Of a stretch of 64,000 nucleotides of DNA, positions 33,859 to 42,718 are shown piece by piece. Each line of letters starts with the position of its first letter. Position 1 is the stretch's first letter. Both the position numbers and the translations under genes were made by a program. The stretch lies in NCBI RefSeq assembly GCF_014695915.1, contig NZ_JACJPF010000066.1, positions 1 through 64,000 of the forward strand. The letters are read 5' to 3'. This DNA comes from Trichocoleus sp. FACHB-40. Its GTDB lineage: Bacteria; Cyanobacteriota; Cyanobacteriia; Cyanobacteriales; FACHB-T130. Below the pieces are notes generated by a model. The model did not search any database. It was not told the DNA's origin and saw only the letters and a list, made by a program, of their open reading frames with translations.

Positions 33859-35436
33859 TTATTTTCTTTCATCGTCTGTTGATTCAGCTAGAATTTCCTG
33901 CAATACGGGTGAGAGTCGATTATTCAAACGTCCTGCACGGATAAGTTCGGCGTAGGTGTCGGCTTCAATATCTAAGAGTTTTTCTCGCAGTTGTTGCATA
34001 TTAAGCGATCGCAACTGAGGATATTGATTTTGCAGCTTCTCAATTTCCTCCTCAATGCTTTTGAGTTGTCCTTGCACCAGATTTAACTCGTAACGATAAA
34101 ACTCCTGATCGATTTCTGATTCTTTGCCAGCTTCCAATAAATAATTCAACACTCGATTTAAGGCGATGCGACGGGCAATTGCCTCTGAATATTGCTGGCG
34201 TATCGGCTGATCTCCAACTAACCCTAATCTTTCCAAAAACCACTGAGTTGTCAAACCTTGAACTAACAAAGTAAACAACACAACGCCAAACACCATATCA
34301 ATAATTTCGTCTCTTCCGGGCAAGATAATGGGTACGCTTATCGCCAAGGCAATTGAAACTGAACCTCTTAAGCCACCCCACCAAAGTATTGTTTGATCTC
34401 GCCAACCTATTTGAGATTTAACTAACCAATTGCTCAAGGCACTGAGTCCATAAATAGCAATTGCTCGTGTTACTAATACCGCCCCAATTGTCACCGCAAT
34501 TAGACCAAAATTTTCAACTAGACGCGAGTAGCGGATTTGATCACCAATCAAAAGAAAAACGATAGAATTTACAAAAAATGCTAGAAATTCCCAAAATTCA
34601 GATACCAGTAACCGGGTGCGCGGGTTCATGCCAATGCGAGAGCCAAAGTTACCCAAAATCACGCCAACTGTGACAACCCCAATTACACCAGAACCACCCA
34701 ACTCTTCTGTTATCAAATAAGTGCCGTAAGCGGAAACAAGTGTTAGTGATTGTTCCACTAATGGCAAGTCAAAACGTTGCGTAAGGTAGGAAATTCCAAA
34801 ACCAACTAAGCTGCCAATTCCAATCCCAACACCAACAAATATCAAAAACCGAGCAATGGTAGTATCTAGTGCAAATTCACTGGTTCCTAGCGGGATTCCT
34901 ACTAGCAGCATAAACGCCACCACCGCCACGCCATCATTAAATAAACTCTCTCCCTCCATCAACATTGTTAAGCGTTTCCCAGCACCCAGTTCGCGAAACA
35001 AAGCTACTACGGAAACGGGATCGGTAGCAGATAAACAAGCACCGACAAGTAGGGCAGTTGTAAGAGGAACTCCAGTCAGCCAAGTGAGGGGAAATGCAAT
35101 ACCAACAACGGAGATGATGACACCGACAATGGCAAACAAAGTGACGGGAAATAAATCATCTTTCAAGTCTCGCCAACGGATATTCCAGGCAGCTTCAAAT
35201 AGTAGGGGAGGCAAAAAAATCTCTAGAATTAATTCTGGCGAGAGATTCACCAACCGCACATCTACAAATGCTAAAAATAACCCGACAATTACCAGCAGCA
35301 ATGTGTAGGGGATTTGGCGTAACCAACTGAAAATTCGCGAGAGTGTCGCCACACTCAAGGAAATAGACAACACTATCAGAAATTGCTCCAGACTTTGCTT
35401 AATGGAAGCTTCGTCTAGGGTGGTTTCTATCGCCAT
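33859..35436 (-). CDS. Na+/H+ antiporter, CPA1/NhaP family
   Basis: From the ATG at 35436 (MAIETTLDEASIKQSLEQFL) the protein has 525 residues. About 12 membrane helices are visible, including VATLSRIFSWLRQIPYTLLL, the ion-binding pair in GACLSATDPVSVVALFRELG and GESLFNDGVAVVAFMLLVG (the conserved Asp of the CPA1 family) and GGLRGSVSIALAISVPIILP. A cytoplasmic C-terminal tail of about 110 residues, largely coiled coil (LVQGQLKSIEEEIEKLQNQY), follows. It exchanges protons for Na+ across the membrane and helps salt and pH balance. The last residues TDDERK end at the stop near 33859. Confidence 0.92.
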   Translation of the reverse strand: MAIETTLDEASIKQSLEQFLIVLSISLSVATLSRIFSWLRQIPYTLLLVIVGLFLAFVDVRLVNLSPELILEIFLPPLLFEAAWNIRWRDLKDDLFPVTLFAIVGVIISVVGIAFPLTWLTGVPLTTALLVGACLSATDPVSVVALFRELGAGKRLTMLMEGESLFNDGVAVVAFMLLVGIPLGTSEFALDTTIARFLIFVGVGIGIGSLVGFGISYLTQRFDLPLVEQSLTLVSAYGTYLITEELGGSGVIGVVTVGVILGNFGSRIGMNPRTRLLVSEFWEFLAFFVNSIVFLLIGDQIRYSRLVENFGLIAVTIGAVLVTRAIAIYGLSALSNWLVKSQIGWRDQTILWWGGLRGSVSIALAISVPIILPGRDEIIDMVFGVVLFTLLVQGLTTQWFLERLGLVGDQPIRQQYSEAIARRIALNRVLNYLLEAGKESEIDQEFYRYELNLVQGQLKSIEEEIEKLQNQYPQLRSLNMQQLREKLLDIEADTYAELIRAGRLNNRLSPVLQEILAESTDDERK

Positions 35437-35606
35437 AGGAAACTCCAAATCGTAATTAGTAGCTAAAACACTGTAGCTTTTAATTTACCCTTCAATCTAG
35501 AGGTTGTATAGGATACTCTGTTGAATTGCCAACATCGTATCATTAAAGATATGTGCTTGTTCGTAGACACAATTTACTGCATCTATCTTAAGGAAGAAAA
35601 GACGTT

Positions 35607-36284
35607 ATGTCAGACATTAAACAGTTAATTGCAGATATCCAGCAGGAAGCGCAACGGGAAACATTTCCCGTCGATGAACCAGTTTATCAGGCAGCGAGTA
35701 TGGAGCCTACGCAGCCAATTCTCTATGCAGGCAATCTGGAGAGCAAGCTGTGCTTTTTTGCCCGCGATTTGGGCAAAGATGAAGTGCGGGCAGGTCAACC
35801 GCTTTATGGTGCTGCTGGTGGCTTTGTGCGTCGGGGTCTATACCGTGCGATCGCAGCCACCGAACCCAATAAGGATACCGATTTACAAGTTGTCCTCGAT
35901 CGGGTTTTGCTTACGAATACGGTGCCTTACAAACCACCGGGTAATAAAGCATACACTGAGGCTGTGAAAAAACGATTTCGCCCGTTTTTAGAGCAATTAT
36001 TGGTGTTGCATTGGCAAGGAGATAAAATTATTACCTTAGGGAATGAAGCGTTTAATTGGTTTACCCCTTATGGTGCTAAAGGTGAGTTGAAGCAGTTTTT
36101 TACAAGAAGCGATCGCTACTCTACTAGCATTCAAGTTACGCTTCAAGCGAAGGACGCAGAAAGCAACCTACATCAACGTCCCGTGACGCTACTGCCACTT
36201 CCTCATCCTTCCCCACTCAATCAAAAATACTACGCCCAATTTCCCCAATTACTTCAAGCAAGGCTTGCTGAAATCTTCCCGTAA
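35607..36284 (+). CDS. Uracil-DNA glycosylase superfamily protein
   Basis: The 225-residue protein has the glycosylase fold markers: LCFFARDLGKDEVRAGQPLY (motif equivalent to the water-activating loop), LLTNTVPYKPPGNKAYTEAV, LVLHWQGDKIITLGNEAFNW and the C-terminal LLPLPHPSPLNQKYYAQFP, whose HPSPL resembles motif B. It is related to family 4/6-type proteins but lacks the four iron-sulfur cysteines of family 4. It likely recognises a damaged or unusual base; the substrate is open. It stands alone with an AAGGAAGAAAAGACGTT leader containing a ribosome site. Confidence 0.75.
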   Translation: MSDIKQLIADIQQEAQRETFPVDEPVYQAASMEPTQPILYAGNLESKLCFFARDLGKDEVRAGQPLYGAAGGFVRRGLYRAIAATEPNKDTDLQVVLDRVLLTNTVPYKPPGNKAYTEAVKKRFRPFLEQLLVLHWQGDKIITLGNEAFNWFTPYGAKGELKQFFTRSDRYSTSIQVTLQAKDAESNLHQRPVTLLPLPHPSPLNQKYYAQFPQLLQARLAEIFP

Positions 36285-36559
36285 GTGATCCCCTTCAGGA
36301 ACTTGTGTGATTTCTGTCAATTCTTGATTAGGTTTCTTTGGATATCATACTTATTGTACTAACACAAGTTACTTTTGGTTGATTTTATGCTTATTTTGTA
36401 GCTTTATTACCGGAAATTTGTCAGGCAAACAGCCACTGATATTATCTAAAACCCCATTATTTGCCTGAATTTATGGTTGTAAATCAGCAACTTAATCAAC
36501 CTATAAAATTGGCAATGTTAACTCAATTATGGCAATGTCATAATGTGAAATCGCGCTGA

Positions 36560-36910
36560 TATTGTAACTTTAGGGTAAGCCTGATTATTGACAGCATAAC
36601 TTTAGCAGTCAGCCTATTTGCTTATTACAGCTATGAAGTTGTGCGTAACTTGACTCTGGATAATTTAAAGCAAAATGATCTTCTGAAAGTACAGCAAGAG
36701 GTTGATGAAATCGACGGATGGTTAGCAACTCGGCTGGCTGAAATAGAAACAATTGCTAACACTCCAATAATGCGGACTATGGTTTTATCTATGACAGGTT
36801 CTTACTTAAAATCAGAATTTAAGCGGCTGAAGGAATACACGCATATATCGCTGGTTAGCCCTGAACCTTGTCCAGCAGAGCCGCTTGAGATAACTGCTAG
36901 AAGAAGCTAA
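36560..36910 (+). pseudogene. Remnant of a membrane sensor (chemoreceptor or hybrid-kinase dCACHE-type input)
   Basis: An open frame with no ATG starts after a TGA at 36557. It reads VSLIIDSITLAVSLFAYYSY (end of the first membrane helix), then EVVRNLTLDNLKQNDLLKVQ and WLATRLAEIETIANTPIMRT. This is the start of the extracellular sensor domain of cyanobacterial hybrid kinases and receptors. The frame breaks off at 36910 after LVSPEPCPAEPLE. The N-terminal start and the whole rest of the domain, second helix and output are gone. A REC-kinase gene follows 130 bases downstream and may descend from the same ancestral gene. Confidence 0.6.
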
Positions 36911-37041
36911 AGAATAAAGCAATTAGACGTAAAATATGATCTATTTATCCAGACAATTGTGCCTTTATCTAAGAGTTCTCAAGCAGAAAGAAATAGAATA
37001 TTTAATCAATATATACATTAACAGGAGTGCAATAATCGCAT

Positions 37042-38346
37042 ATGCAAAAATCTGATGTTATTTTAGTAGTAGATGATACTCCTACTAATCTGCAATTAAT
37101 ATCTGAGGCATTAACTGATGTAGGCTTTGAAGTTGCTACAGCTATAAATGGCGAAATGGCGCTGAAGCAGATTCAATATAGCTTGCCAGATTTGATTTTA
37201 TTAGATGTGATGATGCCAGGAATAAACGGCTTTGAAACCTGTAAGCGATTGAAAGAAAATGCCGCCACCTGCGATATTCCAGTTATTTTTATGACTGCCC
37301 TTTCCGACACAGATAGTAAGGTAAAAGGTCTAAGTTTGGGTGCAGTGGATTACATCACCAAACCCTTTCAAGAGGAGGAATTATTAGCTAGGGTCAAAAC
37401 TCATTTAGAATTGCGAAATTTGACGAAAAACTTAGAAAAAAAAGTTGTAGAACGAACAGCGGAACTTTCCCTGGCATTAGAAGACTTACAAGAGTCTCAA
37501 ATCAAACTCGTCCAGCGAGAAAAAATGTCTGCCCTTGGTCAGTTAGTAGCAGGAATTGCCCACGAAATCAATAATCCTGTGGGATTTATTTCCGCTAATT
37601 TAGAGCATACTGAAGAATACTTTAAAGCTTTAGTTCATCATTTACAACTTTATCAGCAAGAGTTTTCTCAGCCAGGAGTAAAGATTTTAGAGGATGCAGA
37701 AGATATTGACTTAGAGTATCTGTTGACAGACTTGCCGAAAATCATCGGTTCTATGCAACAGGGAACGGAACGCATTCGTCATATTAGCAACTCTATCAGA
37801 ATTTTCTCTAGAACAGATAGCGATCGCAAAGTTTTTTTTAATATTCATGAGGGAATAGATAGCACCATTTTGATTTTGCAACATCGGTTGAAAGCTAATG
37901 AAAAGCGTCCCGATATTGTGATGATTAAAGAATATGGCTGTTTGCCCAATATAGAGTGTTACCCCGGACAGATCAACCAAGTGTTTATGAATCTGCTGGC
38001 AAATGCGATTGATGCTATAGAAGAAGCCAATCAAGAACGTTCTTTTGAGGAAATTAAAGCATATCCTAATCAAATCACGATTTACACCAACCTAACTGAA
38101 GATGGCACTGGTGTGGTAATTAAGATTATAGATAATGGGGCAGGAATGTCAGAGGATACGAAGAAAAAAGTTTTTGACCAGTTCTTTACAACTAAAGCCG
38201 TGGGGAAAGGAACAGGATTAGGATTATCGATTGTCCGCCAAATTGTGGTAGAAAAGCATGGGGGAACCTTGGAGGTAAAATCAATATCAGGACAAGGTTC
38301 AGAGTTTGCGATCGCGCTTCCAGTTAAGGATGAGATTATTGATTGA
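37042..38346 (+). CDS. Hybrid response regulator-histidine kinase (REC-HisKA-HATPase)
   Basis: The 434-residue cytoplasmic protein has an N-terminal receiver (VILVVDDTPTNLQLISEALT, phospho-acceptor in LILLDVMMPGINGFETC, Lys in YITKPFQEEELLAR), a coiled linker (NLTKNLEKKVVERTAELSLA), a HisKA region with the His in GQLVAGIAHEINNPVGFI, and a complete ATPase domain (GQINQVFMNLLANAIDAIEE, IIDNGAGMSEDTKKK, GKGTGLGLSIVRQIVVEKHGG). It should receive phosphate from an upstream kinase and control its own kinase activity. Its start has an AGGAG ribosome site. A decayed receptor lies directly upstream, which may once have been its partner. Confidence 0.92.
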   Translation: MQKSDVILVVDDTPTNLQLISEALTDVGFEVATAINGEMALKQIQYSLPDLILLDVMMPGINGFETCKRLKENAATCDIPVIFMTALSDTDSKVKGLSLGAVDYITKPFQEEELLARVKTHLELRNLTKNLEKKVVERTAELSLALEDLQESQIKLVQREKMSALGQLVAGIAHEINNPVGFISANLEHTEEYFKALVHHLQLYQQEFSQPGVKILEDAEDIDLEYLLTDLPKIIGSMQQGTERIRHISNSIRIFSRTDSDRKVFFNIHEGIDSTILILQHRLKANEKRPDIVMIKEYGCLPNIECYPGQINQVFMNLLANAIDAIEEANQERSFEEIKAYPNQITIYTNLTEDGTGVVIKIIDNGAGMSEDTKKKVFDQFFTTKAVGKGTGLGLSIVRQIVVEKHGGTLEVKSISGQGSEFAIALPVKDEIID

Positions 38347-38381
38347 TAGCAACTAAATTGTGTGGCGTTTAGAACTATCTA

Positions 38382-38756
38382 TTAATCGGCGTTAACGTAG
38401 CGGTTTGTCTTGATAACTTTGCCTTCTTTATCAAAAGCTATTTCAAAATTAATCCAAGCAAAATCACCCACGAAAGCTACTCCATCATTGCCATAATACC
38501 AGCAATTATATTTTTTATTCGATCTAAAAATATAACAATTTGTAGAAGTGCTAGATGTGGGTGGCGGCAATATTTTCAAAACCTCATTTTTGAGCATTCC
38601 TATTTTTATACTGGCAAATTTTGCTTCTGTAAATCCGGGAGGCACTATTGTGTCAATTAAAGGATTAAGTGAAAAATAACTTTCTGTAAAACAGGTTAAC
38701 CATATAACAGGTGTTAAACCTACAAATAACAAAGCAATTCCATTTAGAACTTTCAT
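38382..38756 (-). CDS. Hypothetical exported protein, BamE-like region
   Basis: From the ATG at 38756 (MKVLNGIALLFVGLTPVIWL) the protein has 124 residues with one N-terminal hydrophobic helix. The body has FASIKIGMLKNEVLKILPPP, a pattern seen in SmpA/OmlA-like (BamE) small domains (I-x-x-GM-x-K-x-E-V-x-x-x-L), followed by CYIFRSNKKYNCWYYGNDGV and INFEIAFDKEGKVIKTNRYV. The resemblance is weak and no lipobox is obvious. It is probably anchored in the membrane with the body in the periplasm. It converges with the REC-kinase gene. Confidence 0.55.
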   Translation of the reverse strand: MKVLNGIALLFVGLTPVIWLTCFTESYFSLNPLIDTIVPPGFTEAKFASIKIGMLKNEVLKILPPPTSSTSTNCYIFRSNKKYNCWYYGNDGVAFVGDFAWINFEIAFDKEGKVIKTNRYVNAD

Positions 38757-38768
38757 GGTTTTCCTCAC

Positions 38769-39085
38769 TTCCTAGGTGGAACCTGAAACCTATGGTTTCT
38801 TAAATCGCCTTGACTGATTACTGTTAAATTAAGTTCCTTACTCTCTACTTACTCCGAGTAACACTTCAAAATTACTGCGTTTGTAGTTTGAGTTGAAACT
38901 CACCCAATTTTTCGCGCTGGGTTGCCTTCCGCAAGGCAGCCTACCTAATCCTGATAATTTAATACTTAATTGGCAGGTTCCTATAAACGCTGAAATTGAT
39001 TAAATATTTCCTCATCTAACGGGAGATAAAACTTTCATCTATCTGTGGTTAGATAGCTTGCGATCGCGCGAAATAAAATAATCTT
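38769..39085. other. Spacer without a recognisable gene
   Basis: About 317 bases, AT-rich, with a degenerate copy of the GGGTTGCCTTCCGCAAGGCAGCC-like spacer repeat near 38920-38945 and a HIP1-like GCGATCGCGC near 39060. No RNA gene is seen. Confidence 0.5.
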
Positions 39086-39892
39086 TCAATCAACATTTTC
39101 TGCTTGCAACAACCAGAAACCGCTATAAGTCATCCCCGAATCATCAGGTTGCACCAGCAAAAAATGCAATCCTCGGCTTTGTTGTTTGCGCCTTTCAAAC
39201 ATTTGGGCAGAGTCGGCAACTTCTTTATCTTCAAAAGTAGCAACAACCCAACGGTCAACCAATCCAGCTTCTAATATCAAACCATCAGGCGCACCAGCGA
39301 TGTAGTTGAGAGAAACAGGACGGGCATCTTGTAACCAACGCGCCAAACGCATTGATTGACGACCACCATAAATCGCCACACCGGGAACTGGAACTGTTGA
39401 CGCTAAACCCAAATTGATAGGTAAGAGGAATTCTGGCATCTCCAGAATGGGAATCGGACGTTCTGCAAAAGCTTCCTCCAAATTTCCCGCAGGAAGCGTA
39501 GCAAATCGCCATTGCTCCCCCCAAAGGTTTTCTGGCAATGGCAACGGCGGCGGTTTGTCGAGAGGCGAGAAAGACTGTTGCGCCTCCTGCAACAATTTTT
39601 TTAAAGCATAGGTGCGTCGAGTCGGTTCCACCTTAACACCCAACTTTCGCCCCGCCGCCTCAAGTAAACTCAACGACTGGGGACGAAAAACTTGGATAAC
39701 ATTCGGCAGCTGACCATTAGCAGCTTGTTGCAACTGGTCAGCTAACCAGCTGGCATTCGCTTCCGACTGGGGACATAGCGCCTCATAGGTAAAGCTGCGA
39801 CTGGAGTCACAAATCAACAACTCCCACAACACCTGCCCTTTTTCATCCTTGAGAGGACACCGATAAAAATCAGCCTGCCAAACCCGACCCAT
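39086..39892 (-). CDS. Tab2/Atab2-family RNA-binding protein
   Basis: Starting at the ATG at 39892 (MGRVWQADFYRCPLKDEKGQ), which has a GAGG ribosome site, the protein has 268 residues; 24 codons upstream in the frame are unlikely. Conserved family segments are WQADFYRCPL, ELLICDSSRSFTYEALCPQS, VIQVFRPQSLSLLEAAGRKL and PPPLPLPENLWGEQWRFATL. The last part has VSLNYIAGAPDGLILEAGL, RWVVATFEDKEVA and GLHFLLVQPDDSGMTYSGFW. In algae and plants the homologues are needed for translation of photosystem I psaB or thylakoid biogenesis. In cyanobacteria the precise role is not well defined. Confidence 0.88.
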   Translation of the reverse strand: MGRVWQADFYRCPLKDEKGQVLWELLICDSSRSFTYEALCPQSEANASWLADQLQQAANGQLPNVIQVFRPQSLSLLEAAGRKLGVKVEPTRRTYALKKLLQEAQQSFSPLDKPPPLPLPENLWGEQWRFATLPAGNLEEAFAERPIPILEMPEFLLPINLGLASTVPVPGVAIYGGRQSMRLARWLQDARPVSLNYIAGAPDGLILEAGLVDRWVVATFEDKEVADSAQMFERRKQQSRGLHFLLVQPDDSGMTYSGFWLLQAENVD

Positions 39893-40045
39893 CTTAATAC
39901 CTCTTCCTTCGCGCCCTATAGCATCTTTGCGGTTTAAAAAAAAAGTAGAGTGGACACAGCCCACCCTACTAATAGCTCAAAACTCAGTTAATTCAAACCT
40001 CAAGACGTAAAGTGTGGAATTAAAACTAGGCTGAGACTGGAAAAA

Positions 40046-42241
40046 CTATGCTGTAACACTCGCCAGAATTGGTTCAGTACCCACTGAAGTTCCCGGCGCG
40101 TACACTTGAGTAACATAGTCCGCAATCATTCTGTCAGTGTTGAACAGCGGCGAATTTGTCTTAATCGACGCTTTCATCATCCCAATCCAACGATGGGAAA
40201 CTCCATTCTCATCTTGGTCATAGTACAAAGGAACAATTTCCTCTTCCAGTAACCGATAGAGAGATTCAGAATCAATCCGGTCTTGCAACTCTTGGTCGCT
40301 GGTGTGGGCATCTTCACCAATTGCCCAACCGTTGGTGCCTTTTCCATTAGCATCAGCTTGATAGCCTTCGCACCACCAACCGTCGAGGACACTGCAATTG
40401 ATACCGCCGTTGAAGCAGACTTTCTGCCCACTCGTACCGGAGGCTTCCAGAGGGCGACGCGGGTTATTTAGCCAAACATCGACACCTTGCACCAGTTTTT
40501 GCCCTGTGTAGATGTCGTAGTCTTCAACTAAGGCAACTCGGTTGAGAATATCTGGGTGCTTACACCATTCCATCAACCGCTGGATAATCCGCTTGCCTTC
40601 TTCGTCGGCGGGGTGCGCTTTTCCTGCAAAGACGATTTGCACGGGTTTTTCGGAATTGCCAAAAATCCTCAAGGCGCGTTCTGCATCCCGCATTAGCAAG
40701 TCACCCCGCTTGTATGGGCTGAAGCGTCGGGCAAATCCGATAGTTAGCACGTTGGGGTCTAGCAGCTTGTCAACGGCATCAATGCGGAATTGTTCTTCAC
40801 CGCGATTTTGCCTTGACATTTTTACCTTAGCGCGGGTGTGGGCAATCAGGCGCTCTTTGAGAACTTGGTGCCGCCACCAGATTTCTTCATCGGGAATTTC
40901 GTCTACTTTTTCCCAGGTCTTGGGATCAACCATGCGGGTTGACCAATCTTCACCCAGGTACTGGGAATACAAATCGCTAATTAGGGGTGCTGTCCAAGTA
41001 CGTGCATGGACACCATTGGTGATGTGAGCAATTGGTACTTTGTCTTCTTTGCGGTCTGGATAGAGAATATTCCACATCTTGCGGGAGACTTCGCCGTGGA
41101 GTTCGCTAACGCCGTTGGCAGTGCGACACATCCGTAAGGCTAAGACAGTCATCCCGAAGGGTTCCCAAGGATCGCCTAGTCGTCTTGCACCGAGTGCCAG
41201 GAATTGTTCGCGAGACAAGCCTAGTGTCGGCCAGTAGTGGGCGAAGTAAGAATCCATCAGGTCTGAGGAGAAGACATCGTGACCTGCGGGAACGGGGGTG
41301 TGGGTGGTGAAGACACAAGCTTCGCGCACGTCAGCTTCGATATCATAGAAAGACTTGCCGCTACGCTGAATTTCTTGCCGCGCTATCTCCAAGGTGCAGA
41401 ATGCGGCGTGACCTTCGTTCAGGTGATACACGGAGGGAGTGATGCCCAATGCCTCCAGCGCCCGGACACCGCCAATTCCCAGCATTACTTCTTGGGCGAT
41501 GCGTGTTTCTTGGTTGCCACCGTACAAGTGTCCCGTTAACCAGCGGTCTATCGGGTCGTTGTCATGGCGATCGCTATCGAGTAGGTAAAGTTTAACTCGC
41601 CCGACTCGCGCTAACCAAATTTGTGCTTTGACTATGCGTTGCCGGATTTCCATCTCAATTGTGATGGGTTCCCCTTGCTGATTTTTCATCAACTCTAGGG
41701 GCATCTGGTCAAAGTGATTGTCAACATAGTAGTCTTCTTGCCAACCGCCCCGATTTAACCGTTGCCGGAAGTAACCTTGGCGGTACATTAACCCGATGCC
41801 TACCATTGGCACGCCTAAATCTGAGGCAGATTTGAGGTGGTCGCCTGCTAAGATTCCTAAGCCGCCGGAGTAGATGGGCAAGGATTCGTGGATGCCAAAT
41901 TCGGCGCAGAAGTACGCTACTGGTCGTTCTGGGGAGATTTGCGGGGCGACGCGACTAGCCCAAGGCGATTTTTCTTCCAGGTAGCGGTCAAGTTGATCGG
42001 CTAGTGCTTTCACCCGCTTAATATATGCTGGTTCTTTCGCTAGTTGGGTGAGTCGCACGTAGGAGGCAGATTCCAGAATGGCGACGGGATTGTGTCCGCA
42101 GCGCTGCCATTCGTCGGGGTTGATATTCTGGAATAGGGATGTGCGATCGCAACTCCAACTCCACCAGTAGTTGTATGCCAAATCTGCTAGTCGTTTCAGC
42201 GGGAATGGTAGCTTTGCTCGCAGCGTCTCAATTGTTGTCAT
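40046..42241 (-). CDS. glgP: Alpha-glucan (glycogen) phosphorylase, short GT35 type
   Basis: The 731-residue protein is the compact type of glucan phosphorylase (LRAKLPFPLKRLADLAYNYW, WWSWSCDRTSLFQNINPDEW). It has the N-terminal sugar-phosphate region (YFCAEFGIHESLPIYSGGLG, GILAGDHLKSASDLGVPMVG), VYHLNEGHAAF, FTTHTPVPAGHDVF and ITNGVHARTW, plus a C-terminal PLP site with the Schiff-base Lys in EASGTSGQKVCFNGGINCSV. It breaks down glycogen to glucose 1-phosphate. The usual MK(x)(x)NG at the PLP site is QKVCFNG here. It is a single gene; the region upstream (42242-42718) has no other gene. Confidence 0.93.
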   Translation of the reverse strand: MTTIETLRAKLPFPLKRLADLAYNYWWSWSCDRTSLFQNINPDEWQRCGHNPVAILESASYVRLTQLAKEPAYIKRVKALADQLDRYLEEKSPWASRVAPQISPERPVAYFCAEFGIHESLPIYSGGLGILAGDHLKSASDLGVPMVGIGLMYRQGYFRQRLNRGGWQEDYYVDNHFDQMPLELMKNQQGEPITIEMEIRQRIVKAQIWLARVGRVKLYLLDSDRHDNDPIDRWLTGHLYGGNQETRIAQEVMLGIGGVRALEALGITPSVYHLNEGHAAFCTLEIARQEIQRSGKSFYDIEADVREACVFTTHTPVPAGHDVFSSDLMDSYFAHYWPTLGLSREQFLALGARRLGDPWEPFGMTVLALRMCRTANGVSELHGEVSRKMWNILYPDRKEDKVPIAHITNGVHARTWTAPLISDLYSQYLGEDWSTRMVDPKTWEKVDEIPDEEIWWRHQVLKERLIAHTRAKVKMSRQNRGEEQFRIDAVDKLLDPNVLTIGFARRFSPYKRGDLLMRDAERALRIFGNSEKPVQIVFAGKAHPADEEGKRIIQRLMEWCKHPDILNRVALVEDYDIYTGQKLVQGVDVWLNNPRRPLEASGTSGQKVCFNGGINCSVLDGWWCEGYQADANGKGTNGWAIGEDAHTSDQELQDRIDSESLYRLLEEEIVPLYYDQDENGVSHRWIGMMKASIKTNSPLFNTDRMIADYVTQVYAPGTSVGTEPILASVTA

Positions 42242-42718
42242 AAATTCGATTTAATTCACGGTAGCAGGCTTATTCTTCACGAGAAACGAGAGTGAAGATA
42301 GGTTTCAGATTAGGCCAATCCCGATCTCGTTATTTCTCGTTCGGCTCACACTCATCTACTGAATCGGGATAGGAGTATTCACGGTTGAGAATATAACCGT
42401 ATCAGGAATGAGTTATAGCTTGCCAAATTTACCAGGACAAAAAGTGATTTTTTACACTGTTTATTGTTTTTTAAGGCAAATTTAGGATACTTTACATAAA
42501 CTAATCTGATTTTTAAGCAATTTTGTCCTTGCTCATGGAAGGGAGAACGAGGAATCATGAACCTCAACGCCGCGTTGGTGGGATATGCGCTTAGGACACG
42601 AAACAAGGAAATAACGGAAAGAGAAGTAGTTCTACATATAGTGCTGGGGCATTTGCAGTTAAATTGGTATTAGGGATAAAACCCTTACCTTTTTCCCAAT
42701 TACCCTTTACCGCTGACT
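42242..42718. other. Divergent spacer between glgP and avtA
   Basis: About 477 bases with palindromic segments such as TCTTCAC/GTGAAGA (about 42273-42299), CCCGAT and ATCGGG pairs near 42320-42370. Probably contains the promoters of both genes; no other gene or RNA was recognised. Confidence 0.45.

Noticed and set aside
36285-36559. Possible start of the broken sensor gene further upstream
   Set aside because: An in-frame TGA lies at 36557 and no helix-coding frame continues above it.
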